This document shows, one piece after another, positions 1-6,437 of a stretch of 11,210 bases of DNA (positions within the stretch are counted from its first letter, which is position 1; every line of letters begins with the position of its first letter). The notes beneath the pieces were generated by a model. The model ran no database searches and was not told the DNA's origin. It saw only the letters and a list, made by a program, of their open reading frames with translations. A program made the position numbers and the translations under genes. The DNA comes from DASPXY01 sp038227745 (lineage in GTDB: Bacteria > Planctomycetota > Planctomycetia > Gemmatales > Gemmataceae), in contig JBBRPS010000307.1 in assembly GCA_038227745.1 (NCBI GenBank), positions 1-11,210 on the forward strand, read 5' to 3'.

Positions 1-11
1 CAATAAGTAAG

Positions 12-72
12 GCCGTGGGTCAGGATTCCAATCCTGACAAGGCTTGTAAGGATTGGAATCCTGACCCACGGC
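12..72. repeat. Long nested inverted repeat (hairpin) after the lipoprotein gene
   Basis: The arms at 12-35 and 49-72 are perfectly complementary over 24 bp and enclose a 13-nt spacer. The left arm is itself a palindrome: TCAGGATT at 20-27 and AATCCTGA at 30-37 pair around CC. The right arm holds the matching AGGATT-GG-AATCCT at 49-62. Either one long hairpin or two small ones could therefore form. The element begins 1 nt after the stop codon of the minus-strand gene 74-850, so it would lie in that gene's 3' untranslated RNA and could act as a terminator or stabiliser. No clear T-run follows it on the minus strand. The element looks like a dispersed intergenic repeat, but a second full copy is not in this window. 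Confidence 0.85.
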
Positions 73-73
73 G

Positions 74-850
74 TCATTTCTTAAGGTGCTTGACGTAGGG
101 CAGGGTGGCCTGGTACGCCTCAAGACGGCGGACGGCGGGGGAGCCCAGCGCCAGGGACTGCAGGCTCAGGTCGATCCCCCTGGTGACGGCCAGATCCTTG
201 GCGGACGCTGGCGGCACCTGGTAAATGATGGCCACGTTGTTCCCCCCGGACTGGTGGTGGTAGACGGCGTAGTGGCTCGCGTCGGGCCCCTCCTCCGCTT
301 CTTTCGGCAGGGTGAGCGCCCCGTAGCGGACCGGCGGGACGTGGTCGGTGCGCGTCTCGGGCGGCTGCGCCACGACCGTCGTCCAGCGCGCCTCCTCCTC
401 CTTCGGGAGCGCGAGCGGCCGTTTCCGGACGCGCTCCGAGAACTCGCCCAGCGCCTTCAGCACCTGTTCCCGGAATTCGGCCAGCTTCAGCTCCCCGGTG
501 TCGCCGGCAAGGAAGAGGTTGTATCCCTCGCTCGTCCCCGGGTAGCGGTACAGCGCCGTCCGCCCGGACTCGAACTTCCCGTCCGCCTCGGCGGGCGCGG
601 TGCCGATGTTCCGCGGCGCCCGCAGGAATACTATGAGCGTTTTGAGGGGGGGCTCCTTGTCGTCGGGGTTGGTGGGCATGGTCAGGGGTGGCCCGAGGTA
701 TCTGGCCTCCTCTTCATACACCTTCAGCCGCTCCCGCTCCTCGTCCATGCGCTTCTGGTAGGCGTCGAGTCCACAGCCCGCCCCGGCCAGCAGGGCGAGC
801 CCGAGCAGGGCGCCGGCGGCAGCCCGCGGCGTGCGCTGGTTGGTCATCAT
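74..850 (-). CDS. Predicted lipoprotein of unknown function
   Basis: This gene encodes 258 residues that I do not recognise as a named family. The N-terminus has a short basic stretch, a hydrophobic segment (about residues 12-25) and then Cys, in the context LLAGAGC. That resembles a lipoprotein signal peptide, though Gly at -3 is not the classic lipobox residue. After the Cys comes a charged, probably helical stretch rich in Glu, Arg and Lys (about 30-50), then a mixed alpha/beta-looking region with no catalytic motif I can name. The start at 850 is chosen because GAGGGAGG lies 8 nt upstream (859-866). The reading frame stays open further upstream to 1048, but that extension lacks such a site and would run into the P-II gene. 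A second ATG follows immediately at 847. The gene is divergent from the P-II gene. The likely location is the inner or outer membrane, facing the periplasm. Confidence 0.75.
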   Translation of the reverse strand: MMTNQRTPRAAAGALLGLALLAGAGCGLDAYQKRMDEERERLKVYEEEARYLGPPLTMPTNPDDKEPPLKTLIVFLRAPRNIGTAPAEADGKFESGRTALYRYPGTSEGYNLFLAGDTGELKLAEFREQVLKALGEFSERVRKRPLALPKEEEARWTTVVAQPPETRTDHVPPVRYGALTLPKEAEEGPDASHYAVYHHQSGGNNVAIIYQVPPASAKDLAVTRGIDLSLQSLALGSPAVRRLEAYQATLPYVKHLKK

Positions 851-911
851 CGGTCTCGCCTCCCTCACAGCCCGCCTCTCCGAGAAGGACCTTTCACCCG
901 ATGCCCACGGC

Positions 912-927
912 GTATAGCCTATACCAG
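912..927. promoter_or_regulatory. Symmetric AT-rich site in the divergent promoter region
   Basis: GTATAG-C-CTATAC at 912-924 is a perfect 6-bp inverted repeat in the middle of the 139-bp gap between two divergent genes, and it is the only AT-rich spot there. Read on the minus strand, 926-918 gives TG-G-TATAGG, which resembles an extended -10 element about 70 nt upstream of the lipoprotein start. On the plus strand TATAGC could be a weak -10 for the P-II gene, with no good -35. It could equally be an operator for a dimeric regulator. The symmetry is seen directly; the function is inferred. Confidence 0.35.
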
Positions 928-989
928 GAAGGCGCCGGGGCGAGGGCCGGGAGTCCCCGCCCGTCCCGGCGGCGACGCGGACGAAAGCG

Positions 990-1304
990 ATGAAGCAGCT
1001 CACGATTGTCGTCAAACCGTTCCGGGCCGAGGCGGTCCTCCGCGCCATCGCCGAACTCCACGTGACGGCCGTCGTCGTCCAGGAGGCGAAGGGCTACAGC
1101 CGGCAGAAGGGCTACCTCGACCGCTACGCCGGCAGCGAGTACAGCCTGGCGTACCTGCCGAAGGTGGAGATCACCGCCTGGGTCAGCGACGAGCGGGCCA
1201 GCGCGGTCGCCGACAGCATCGCCCGCGCCGCCCGCACCGGCCGCATCGGCGACGGCAAGGTACTCATCGTGGACGTCGCCTGGCCCGAGCCCCTTGAGTT
1301 CTGA
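990..1304 (+). CDS. P-II family nitrogen regulatory protein (short C-terminus)
   Basis: This is a trimeric cytoplasmic signal protein that normally senses ATP/ADP and 2-oxoglutarate and controls nitrogen-related enzymes, transporters and regulators. The 104 residues align without gaps to E. coli GlnB from residue 1. They keep K-P-F at 9-11, R38-Q39-K40-G41, Tyr46, Tyr51 (the T-loop residue uridylylated in enteric bacteria), L56-P57-K58, and the nucleotide-loop signature T83-G-R-I-G-D-G-K90 followed by V-D-V. Two departures stand out. Ser replaces Gly37. The chain also ends at residue 104 (about 112 in GlnB), with Pro and Glu where the ATP-contacting arginines 101 and 103 would be. The Shine-Dalgarno sequence is weak. 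It is followed by an oxidoreductase gene on the same strand after about 100 nt. The paralogue type (GlnB or GlnK) cannot be told from this window, as no amtB or glnA is adjacent. Confidence 0.93.
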   Translation: MKQLTIVVKPFRAEAVLRAIAELHVTAVVVQEAKGYSRQKGYLDRYAGSEYSLAYLPKVEITAWVSDERASAVADSIARAARTGRIGDGKVLIVDVAWPEPLEF

Positions 1305-1404
1305 TTCACGACTCCGGTGAGTCTGCAACCGGACCATGAATAAGATGACCGGGCGCCGGGCCGCTACCGTCGTCGGCCGACGCTTCCCCGAGACGAGGGC
1401 CGCC

Positions 1405-2712
1405 ATGAAGGACGTGAAGCTCATCACCCTGGACCCCGGGCATTTCCACGCCGCCCTGGTCCAGAAAGAGATGCACCCCGGCGTGGCCCGCCAGGTCCAC
1501 GTCTACGCCCCGCTCGGTCCCGACCTGCTCGCCCACCTCGCACGCATCGCCGGCTTCAACGCCCGCAGGGACAACCCCACGGTGTGGGAGCTGGAGGTTC
1601 ACACCGGCCCGGATGTGTTGCAGCGCCTGCTGCGCGAACGGCCCGGCAACGTCCTCATCCTCTCGGGCCGCAACCGCGACAAGATCGGCTACATCCAGGC
1701 GGCCGTCGAGGCGGGACTGAACGTCCTCGCCGACAAGCCGTGGGTCATCCGCGCCGAGGACCTGCCGCGCCTGCGCGCGGTACTCGCCGCCGCCGACGCG
1801 AAGGGGCTGATCGCCTGCGACATCATGACCGAGCGCTACGAGGTCACGTCGATCCTGCAACGCGAGCTGGTCAACGACGCCGAGACCTTCGGCACGCCGC
1901 TGCCGGGCACGGAGGCCGAGCCGGGCGTCTTCATGGAGAGCGTCCACTATCTGTCCAAGACGGTGGCCGGCGCGCTGCTGCGGCGGCCGCCGTGGTTCTT
2001 CGACACCACCCAGCAGGGCGAGGGCCTCACCGATGTGGGCACGCACCTGGTCGATCTGATCCCGTGGATCCTCTTCCCCGGCCAGGCGCTCGACCCGGAC
2101 CGTGAATTGCGGATCGTCGCCGCGAAGCGCTGGCCGACGCCGCTGACCGCCGCCGACTTTCAGAAGGTGACCGGCGAGGCGTCCTTCCCCGCGGAGTTGG
2201 CGAGCGCCGTCAAGGACGGCCGGCTCGATTACTACTGCAACACGCAGGTGTCGTACACGATCCGCGGCGTCCACGCCGAACTGAACGTGCTGTGGGACTT
2301 CGAGGCGGCGCCGGGGGCAGGCGACACGCACCTCGCCGTGGTCCGCGGCAGCCGGGCGCGCGTGGAAGTGCGGCAGGACAAGGAGGAGGGCTACCGGCCC
2401 GAGTTGTACGTCGTGCCGAACGCCGCCGGTGACCGCGGCGCCATCCAGACCGCTCTGGAGAGGAAGGTCGCGGGACTGCGGAAGGACTTCGCGGGCGTTG
2501 GCCTGGAGGTGCAGGACGGGCGTTTCAGGGTGGTGATCCCCGACGCCTACCGGGTGGGACACGAGGCGCATTTCGGCGAGGTGGCGCGGCAGTTCCTGCG
2601 CTACCTGGAGAAGCCCGCGGCGCTGCCGGCGTGGGAAAAGCCGAACATGCTGGCGAAGTACCGCGTGACGACGGAAGGCGTCCGGCTCGCGCAGGAGAGA
2701 CAGCGCGCCTGA
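1405..2712 (+). CDS. Gfo/Idh/MocA-type oxidoreductase with atypical N-terminus
   Basis: The 435-residue protein has the layout of NAD(P)-dependent sugar-type dehydrogenases: an N-terminal nucleotide-binding half (about 1-130) and a C-terminal substrate half. The usual Gly-rich dinucleotide loop is replaced by L-I-T-L-D-P-G-H-F-H-A (6-16). The family's E-K-P motif appears as D-K-P (110-112). A G-x-x-D-V-G-T-H-x-x-D stretch (D210, H214, D217) fits the usual catalytic/substrate His position. Such proteins, with a distinct C-terminal domain, are in my experience common in planctomycetes and Bacteroidetes and may act on carbohydrates; the substrate is unknown. The start at 1405 is chosen because homologues as I know them begin M-K-x-V-K-L-I-T-L-D and a GAGGG lies 6 nt upstream. 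An in-frame ATG at 1336 would add 23 basic residues. The gene is convergent with the Uma2 gene, with only 14 bp between the stop codons and no terminator hairpin there. Confidence 0.85.
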   Translation: MKDVKLITLDPGHFHAALVQKEMHPGVARQVHVYAPLGPDLLAHLARIAGFNARRDNPTVWELEVHTGPDVLQRLLRERPGNVLILSGRNRDKIGYIQAAVEAGLNVLADKPWVIRAEDLPRLRAVLAAADAKGLIACDIMTERYEVTSILQRELVNDAETFGTPLPGTEAEPGVFMESVHYLSKTVAGALLRRPPWFFDTTQQGEGLTDVGTHLVDLIPWILFPGQALDPDRELRIVAAKRWPTPLTAADFQKVTGEASFPAELASAVKDGRLDYYCNTQVSYTIRGVHAELNVLWDFEAAPGAGDTHLAVVRGSRARVEVRQDKEEGYRPELYVVPNAAGDRGAIQTALERKVAGLRKDFAGVGLEVQDGRFRVVIPDAYRVGHEAHFGEVARQFLRYLEKPAALPAWEKPNMLAKYRVTTEGVRLAQERQRA

Positions 2713-2726
2713 ACGCCGCGAGGAGA

Positions 2727-3500
2727 TCACTCGCCGTTGGGGCCGCGTTTTTTCAGCTGGTCCTTGAGGCGCCGCAACTCCGCCTCCAACTCATCCGCCC
2801 GCCGCCTCTCCTGCTCGGCGCGCTCCCCCGCTTCCTCCGCCCGCTGCCTCTCCTGCTCGGCGCGCTCCCCCGCTTCCTCCGCCCGCTGCCTCTCCTGTTC
2901 GGCGCGCTCCGCACGGGTCGGGATCGGCTGGCCCGTCTCCAGATCGATCAGGCGCAACATCACGTCTTCGGGCACCAACCGCAGCCCCAGTTGCTTGCTT
3001 ACCAGGCTGCCATCCGCCGCGGGCCTGAGCGGCACCGGCTTGCCCTTCACCGTCTTGAACCCTTGCAAGAGCGGGTTGAGGTAGCACCCCTCCGGGTCAA
3101 AGAGGAAGTATTCCTTGACGCCGATACTCGCGTACAGCGCGGGCTTCTCGTACAGGTCCACCCGCCAGGTGTTCTTCGACGCCATCTCGAACAGGGTACA
3201 CGGCACCACCTTCTCCTCCCAGATGCGGAAGGAGCGGCGCCGGTGCTTGCCCACCACCTTCTTCGCGACCAGCCCGTCCGGGTCGCGCCGCCTCTTCGGG
3301 TTCCCCTCTTCGTAGTACATCACGAGGTTCATGGCGACGTAGACGTTGGGCCTGTCGGCAAAGTGGTCCTCTAGCCCCTGGCGGAGGAAGATCAGGGCCT
3401 CGTTGTGGTAGTCCGTATCGCCCATGAAGCGCCCGTTGGAATCGGGGTAGCGCGGGTCCACCTGCGTCCCCGGTAGCGGGGCCAAACGCATCTTATCCAT
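2727..3500 (-). CDS. Uma2-family (DUF820) PD-(D/E)XK nuclease-like protein with coiled-coil tail
   Basis: The 257-residue protein has a putative restriction-endonuclease fold (about 25-180) and a charged helical tail (196-250). Family-typical elements are visible: R-R-D-P-D (71-75) supplying the first acidic residue, L-F-E-M-A-S-K (103-109) with Glu105, then D115-L-Y-E-K119 and the signature A-L-Y-A-S-I-G-V-K-E-Y-F-L-F-D-P (121-136). The fold suggests metal-dependent nuclease activity, but biological roles of Uma2 proteins are largely unproven; they are often present in many copies in cyanobacteria and planctomycetes. The tail repeats a 14-residue unit (two heptads) rich in Ala, Glu, Arg and Gln, so oligomerisation through a coiled coil is likely. 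The start at 3500 is favoured over the ATG at 3506 because AAAGGAG (3508-3514) lies 7 nt from the former but only 1 nt from the latter. It is translated downstream of the PPC gene with a 13-nt gap. Confidence 0.88.
   Translation of the reverse strand: MDKMRLAPLPGTQVDPRYPDSNGRFMGDTDYHNEALIFLRQGLEDHFADRPNVYVAMNLVMYYEEGNPKRRRDPDGLVAKKVVGKHRRRSFRIWEEKVVPCTLFEMASKNTWRVDLYEKPALYASIGVKEYFLFDPEGCYLNPLLQGFKTVKGKPVPLRPAADGSLVSKQLGLRLVPEDVMLRLIDLETGQPIPTRAERAEQERQRAEEAGERAEQERQRAEEAGERAEQERRRADELEAELRRLKDQLKKRGPNGE
2797..2910 (-). repeat. 42-bp in-frame tandem repeat in the Uma2 gene
   Basis: A 42-bp unit occurs at 2797-2838 and 2839-2880 with one base difference, and a partial third copy runs 2881-2910 with one further change. 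Each unit encodes 14 residues (two heptads), of the form R-A-E-Q-E-R-Q-R-A-E-E-A-G-E. The near-identity at DNA level suggests recent duplication by slippage or unequal recombination, and copy number could vary between strains without breaking the frame. Confidence 0.9.
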
Positions 3501-3507
3501 CCGCATT

Positions 3508-3514
3508 CTCCTTT
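3508..3514 (-). promoter_or_regulatory. Ribosome binding site of the Uma2 gene, overlapping the PPC stop codon
   Basis: AAAGGAG on the minus strand begins at the last base of the PPC stop codon (TGA at 3514-3516) and ends 7 nt before the ATG at 3500. It decides the Uma2 start, because the ATG at 3506 is too close. The arrangement suggests translational coupling of the two genes on one transcript. Confidence 0.75.
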
Positions 3515-5862
3515 CAACGCTCCGGCACGATCTCGACCTTCGCCTCGCCGATGACGGGCCGCCCGCGGTCTTCCACCGTCGCCCGCACCGTCAGCGGCAT
3601 GTTAAACGGCCCCGGCGCCCCGTCGGCGAAGCGCACCACCAGCTCGCCGCGGTCGCGGTCCGCCGCGATCACCGCCGGCAGGGCCGTGACACCGCGGACG
3701 TGCGCCGGCACGATCAATTCCACCTTCGCCGCCCCGCTCAGGCCCTTGCCGCGCGCGACGCGCACCGACACCGAGGCCGTCTTGCCCAGGACGGCCGTCA
3801 CCGAGCCGCGGTCCAGCTCGATGCCCAGCCGGCCCGGCTCGATCACCGCGACCAGCTGCTCGTTCTGCGCCGTCGAACTGAACGTGACGACGTGCTCGCT
3901 GCCGTCGAAGTCCTTCACTGTGGCGGCGCCCAGGACGCACACGCGGCAGGTGCGGCCCGTCTCCATCCACGGCGGCAGCTTGACGGCGTAGGTGAACTCC
4001 GTCGCGCCCGCGGGCACCACGATCGTCGGCCCGGTCACGCCTTGCAGGTGCCGCGCCTGCCGGTCGGCGAGGCTGACCTCGATCAAGCCGTTGTAGCCCT
4101 TGCGCTCGATCTTATAGCGCCGCTCGTGCATGGTGCCGCGCGAGGCCCAGCGCATGTCGTACTCGCCGACGATCTTGAACGGCGTCGGCAGCGTCACCGC
4201 CAGGCGCACGCTGTCCAGCTCCGGCGTGCCGCGCGGGGCGGGGAGCGTCGCCGTGCGCGTGAGCATTTTACCAGCGATCGTCGCCGACCCGCGCACTTTC
4301 AGCAGCGTGCTGACGATGGGCGCCTTGACATCGGCGGTGAAGGCGAGGTTGACGGCAGCCTGGTTCGCGGCGAGCTGCGGTTTGCCGACGGTCACACCCT
4401 GCGGCAGGCCGTCGAAGGTGAGGGCGATGGGTCCGGTGAATCCGCCCAGTCTCTCGGCGCGGACCGTGTAATTCGCCTTGCCGCCGCGCGGCACGTTCAG
4501 CACGTCGGCGGCGAGGTGCAGGCGGAAGTCGGGGCCGGCGGGCGGCGCGATACGCAGGCGGTAAGCGTACTCCGGGCCGCCGCGCGAGCGGAAGCGGTCC
4601 TGCACGCGCACGGTGTAGATACCATCGGCGGGGGCCGCGAACCGTAGCGATGGGTCGAGGCGACCGGCCGCCGGGGTGTCTGCCCGCGCCAGTTCCTTGC
4701 CCGCCGCGTCCAGCACTGCCAGCACGCCGTCGAGTGGCGAGCCGAGTTGCCCCGCCCGCAGCTCCACCTCGAACACCTCGCCCTTGCGGGCGCTGAACGC
4801 CCAGCAATCGACGTCGCCCGGCCGGTCGATGCGGCCGTTGAGGACCGCGGGCAGCACGACCGGCTTCACCTGCTCGGGCCGGTCGTTCGGCTCGGCCTCC
4901 AGGTGTTCCGGCAGGTCGTCCAGGTCCAGCAGGAACTCATTAGTGAGCGTGGCGCCGACTTTCAGCCGCTCCAGGTGGTCCCGCGAGCCGTCCGCCGGCA
5001 GGGCGATCTCGACCGGACCGCGCGGCAGGCCCTGGCCGCTCAACTCGAACTTCCCCTTCGTGCCGCGCCGGCCGCCCAGCGGATAAGTGCGGTCCACATA
5101 CGGGCCATCCGTCAGCGTCAGGCGATAGACGTACGCCGGGCCGCCGCGGAAGTTGACGTCGTGAATGCGCACCTGATACTTGCCGTCCCCGGGGGCCGTG
5201 AAGCGCACGAACGGATCGGCGCCGAAGGTGTCGTCGTTCTCGGCGAGGCGCCGGCCATCGGGGCCGAGTACCTCCAGGCGGGCGTCCAGCGGCGAGCCGA
5301 GGCGGGCGGCGTGGACGGCGCAGGTCACCGCCTGGCCCTTCTTGACTTCAACCGTCCAGACGTCCACGTCTTCGCGCGGGAAGATGCGGCCGTTGACCGT
5401 GACGGGCAGCTTGACCTCGACGGGGATGGGGTCGCCGTCGATCTCCTCCTCGACGACCTCCGGCAGGTCGCCGACCACGAACTTCAGCGCCGCCGTCACC
5501 CCCTGCGCGTTCCACAGCCGCCAGGGACGCACGCCGAGACGCGCGTCGGCGGCAATGCGGACCTCGCCAAGGAAATCCTTGGGGTAATCCTCCTGTCGCT
5601 GCGAGTCGGGCAGCGGCAGCAACGATCCTTCAAACCACAGGGTATCCGTGCGCCGCACCTGCTTGCTCGCCTCGACGCCGGCGCCGAGCATCTCGAAGTT
5701 GCAACCCCTGTGCAGGTTCAACCCGCCAACGAGAACCTTCACCGCCTGGCCGCGGCGGCCGCCGGCCGGAAAAATGTAGGACGCCACCGGGGCGTCGGCC
5801 CACGCGGTGGACAGCGACAGCAGGAAGGCAGCGAGCGTGCAAGCGAGGCGTCGGCGGGTCAT
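3514..5862 (-). CDS. Exported protein with two PPC (pre-peptidase C-terminal) domains
   Basis: The 782-residue protein starts with a signal peptide: basic M-T-R-R-R, a hydrophobic core, and an A-W-A cleavage site before Asp23. An all-beta N-terminal region (about 25-135) opens with Y-I-F-P-A-G-G-R-R-G-Q, and a related Y-P-L-G-G-R-R-G-T-K-G occurs at 260-270, so the first half looks like an internal duplication. PPC domain 1 spans about 145-250 (N-G-R-I, D-V-D-V-W, G-x-Y-x-V-R-I). PPC domain 2 spans about 322-438, opening with E-A-E-P-N-D and keeping N-G-R-I, G-D-V-D-C-W and Y-T-V-R-V. The rest (440-782) looks like Ig-like beta-sandwich repeats. No protease or other catalytic domain is visible, so a structural, binding or surface role is likely; the exact function is unknown. 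Large PPC proteins are typical of planctomycete periplasm. AGGA lies 8 nt before the start. The Uma2 gene follows in the same operon. Confidence 0.88.
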   Translation of the reverse strand: MTRRRLACTLAAFLLSLSTAWADAPVASYIFPAGGRRGQAVKVLVGGLNLHRGCNFEMLGAGVEASKQVRRTDTLWFEGSLLPLPDSQRQEDYPKDFLGEVRIAADARLGVRPWRLWNAQGVTAALKFVVGDLPEVVEEEIDGDPIPVEVKLPVTVNGRIFPREDVDVWTVEVKKGQAVTCAVHAARLGSPLDARLEVLGPDGRRLAENDDTFGADPFVRFTAPGDGKYQVRIHDVNFRGGPAYVYRLTLTDGPYVDRTYPLGGRRGTKGKFELSGQGLPRGPVEIALPADGSRDHLERLKVGATLTNEFLLDLDDLPEHLEAEPNDRPEQVKPVVLPAVLNGRIDRPGDVDCWAFSARKGEVFEVELRAGQLGSPLDGVLAVLDAAGKELARADTPAAGRLDPSLRFAAPADGIYTVRVQDRFRSRGGPEYAYRLRIAPPAGPDFRLHLAADVLNVPRGGKANYTVRAERLGGFTGPIALTFDGLPQGVTVGKPQLAANQAAVNLAFTADVKAPIVSTLLKVRGSATIAGKMLTRTATLPAPRGTPELDSVRLAVTLPTPFKIVGEYDMRWASRGTMHERRYKIERKGYNGLIEVSLADRQARHLQGVTGPTIVVPAGATEFTYAVKLPPWMETGRTCRVCVLGAATVKDFDGSEHVVTFSSTAQNEQLVAVIEPGRLGIELDRGSVTAVLGKTASVSVRVARGKGLSGAAKVELIVPAHVRGVTALPAVIAADRDRGELVVRFADGAPGPFNMPLTVRATVEDRGRPVIGEAKVEIVPER

Positions 5863-5942
5863 GGGTGGGTTCCTGTCGGTGGGGTGGGCGGCTTGCCGGT
5901 GCGCACGGCGGCGCCGCCCTCATCGCCGATCCTACCCCGGAT

Positions 5943-5967
5943 CGCCCGGGATTCCAAGTCCCGGGCG
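5943..5967. repeat. Short palindrome upstream of the PPC gene
   Basis: Arms CGCCCGGGA (5943-5951) and TCCCGGGCG (5959-5967) are perfectly complementary around a 7-nt loop. The centre (GGGATTCCAAGTCCC) closely resembles the centre of the hairpin at 12-72 (AGGATTCCAATCCT), so the two may be members of one repeat family with different outer arms. It lies about 80 nt upstream of the PPC start and may fall within its untranslated leader. Confidence 0.7.
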
Positions 5968-6373
5968 GCCATTTCGTCCCGGAGCGCGAAACGGCAAGCC
6001 CACTCCACTGCCGGGAACCTGAACACGGGTGCTAACAGGCGCGGCAGTCGCGCGCGACGGCGGCGGCAACACATTTCCGCCGGCCGATCCCTATGTGTGC
6101 CTTTCTCAACCACTTATCGTGTCTCGCCGCGCCCCGCGGCACCCCGGCACGCCACTTGCTTCCCCATCCTTCAGCCGGCAGTCCGTTTATCCATGATCGT
6201 TCCCTGATGAGGGCCTGAGTACACAGAAACGGCTGACGTGACGCAACGCTTGCCTCTCTCTCCCGCCTGCTCCCTCTCTCCTGGCGGCGCAAGCAGAATT
6301 ACCGACAAAGTCTGACCAGAAAATCCGCATTGCGTGCGCGGGGCGTTCCCTGTGCGCGCCGGCGAGGCCCCAG

Positions 6374-6397
6374 GCCCACGGGTTGCAACCCGTGGGC
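6374..6397. repeat. Perfect 24-bp palindrome in the narB leader
   Basis: GCCCACGGGTTG at 6374-6385 is followed directly by its exact reverse complement at 6386-6397, so the element has no unpaired centre. It ends 40 nt before the narB ATG. It could be an operator, an mRNA leader hairpin, or a dispersed intergenic repeat; the sequence alone does not separate these. Its exact symmetry and GC-rich arms match the style of the other palindromes in the window, which favours the repeat explanation. Confidence 0.8.
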
Positions 6398-6437
6398 TTT
6401 ACGGCGTTGCGCAGCGACGAGGAGAGGGCGAGCTGTC

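Larger units (their letters stand above)
5863..6437. other. 575-bp divergent intergenic region between the PPC gene and narB
   Basis: I find no convincing gene here; short open frames on both strands have arginine-rich, low-complexity translations typical of GC-rich antisense frames. It must contain the promoters of both the PPC operon (leftward) and the nitrate module (rightward). Visible structures are a palindrome at 5943-5967, a looser stem (arms ACTGCCG 6007-6013 and CGGCAGT 6042-6048, with inner CCTG/CAGG pairs), a pyrimidine-rich tract at about 6250-6282, and a perfect palindrome at 6374-6397. The part from about 6090 to 6330 is less GC-rich than its surroundings, as expected for a regulatory region. 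No clear sigma-70 pair or recognised riboswitch could be identified by eye. Confidence 0.7.

Noticed and set aside
912..924. NtcA-type nitrogen regulator box (GTA-N8-TAC)
   Set aside because: The site has GTA-N7-TAC, one base short, and NtcA is a cyanobacterial regulator not expected in this lineage.
851..1048. 66-residue N-terminal extension of the lipoprotein frame
   Set aside because: A strong GAGGGAGG site precedes the ATG at 850 and the signal peptide follows directly; the extension would overlap the P-II coding region.
1306..2730. 474-codon open frame antisense to the Gfo/Idh-like gene
   Set aside because: It mirrors the codon pattern of the real gene, has no domain motif, and overlaps both neighbours' ends.
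6007..6048. attC recombination site linked to the integron-type integrase
   Set aside because: The outer arms lack the GTT/AAC triplet of the R box, and the element lies about 4 kb from the integrase on its 3' side.
4747..6207. 486-codon plus-strand open frame across the PPC gene start and the intergenic region
   Set aside because: Most of it is antisense to the well-supported PPC protein, and the intergenic remainder reads as arginine-rich noise without a start context.
6239..6253. Sigma-54 promoter for narB (TGACGC-N5-TTGC)
   Set aside because: The spacing fits, but the nearly invariant GG of the -24 element is GA, so the match is not good enough to call.
6330..6437. 36-residue N-terminal extension of narB from a TTG codon
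   Set aside because: It would translate the palindrome at 6374-6397, is Arg/Cys-rich, and lacks a binding site, whereas the ATG at 6438 has a purine-rich ribosome binding site and sits just before the conserved cluster motif.
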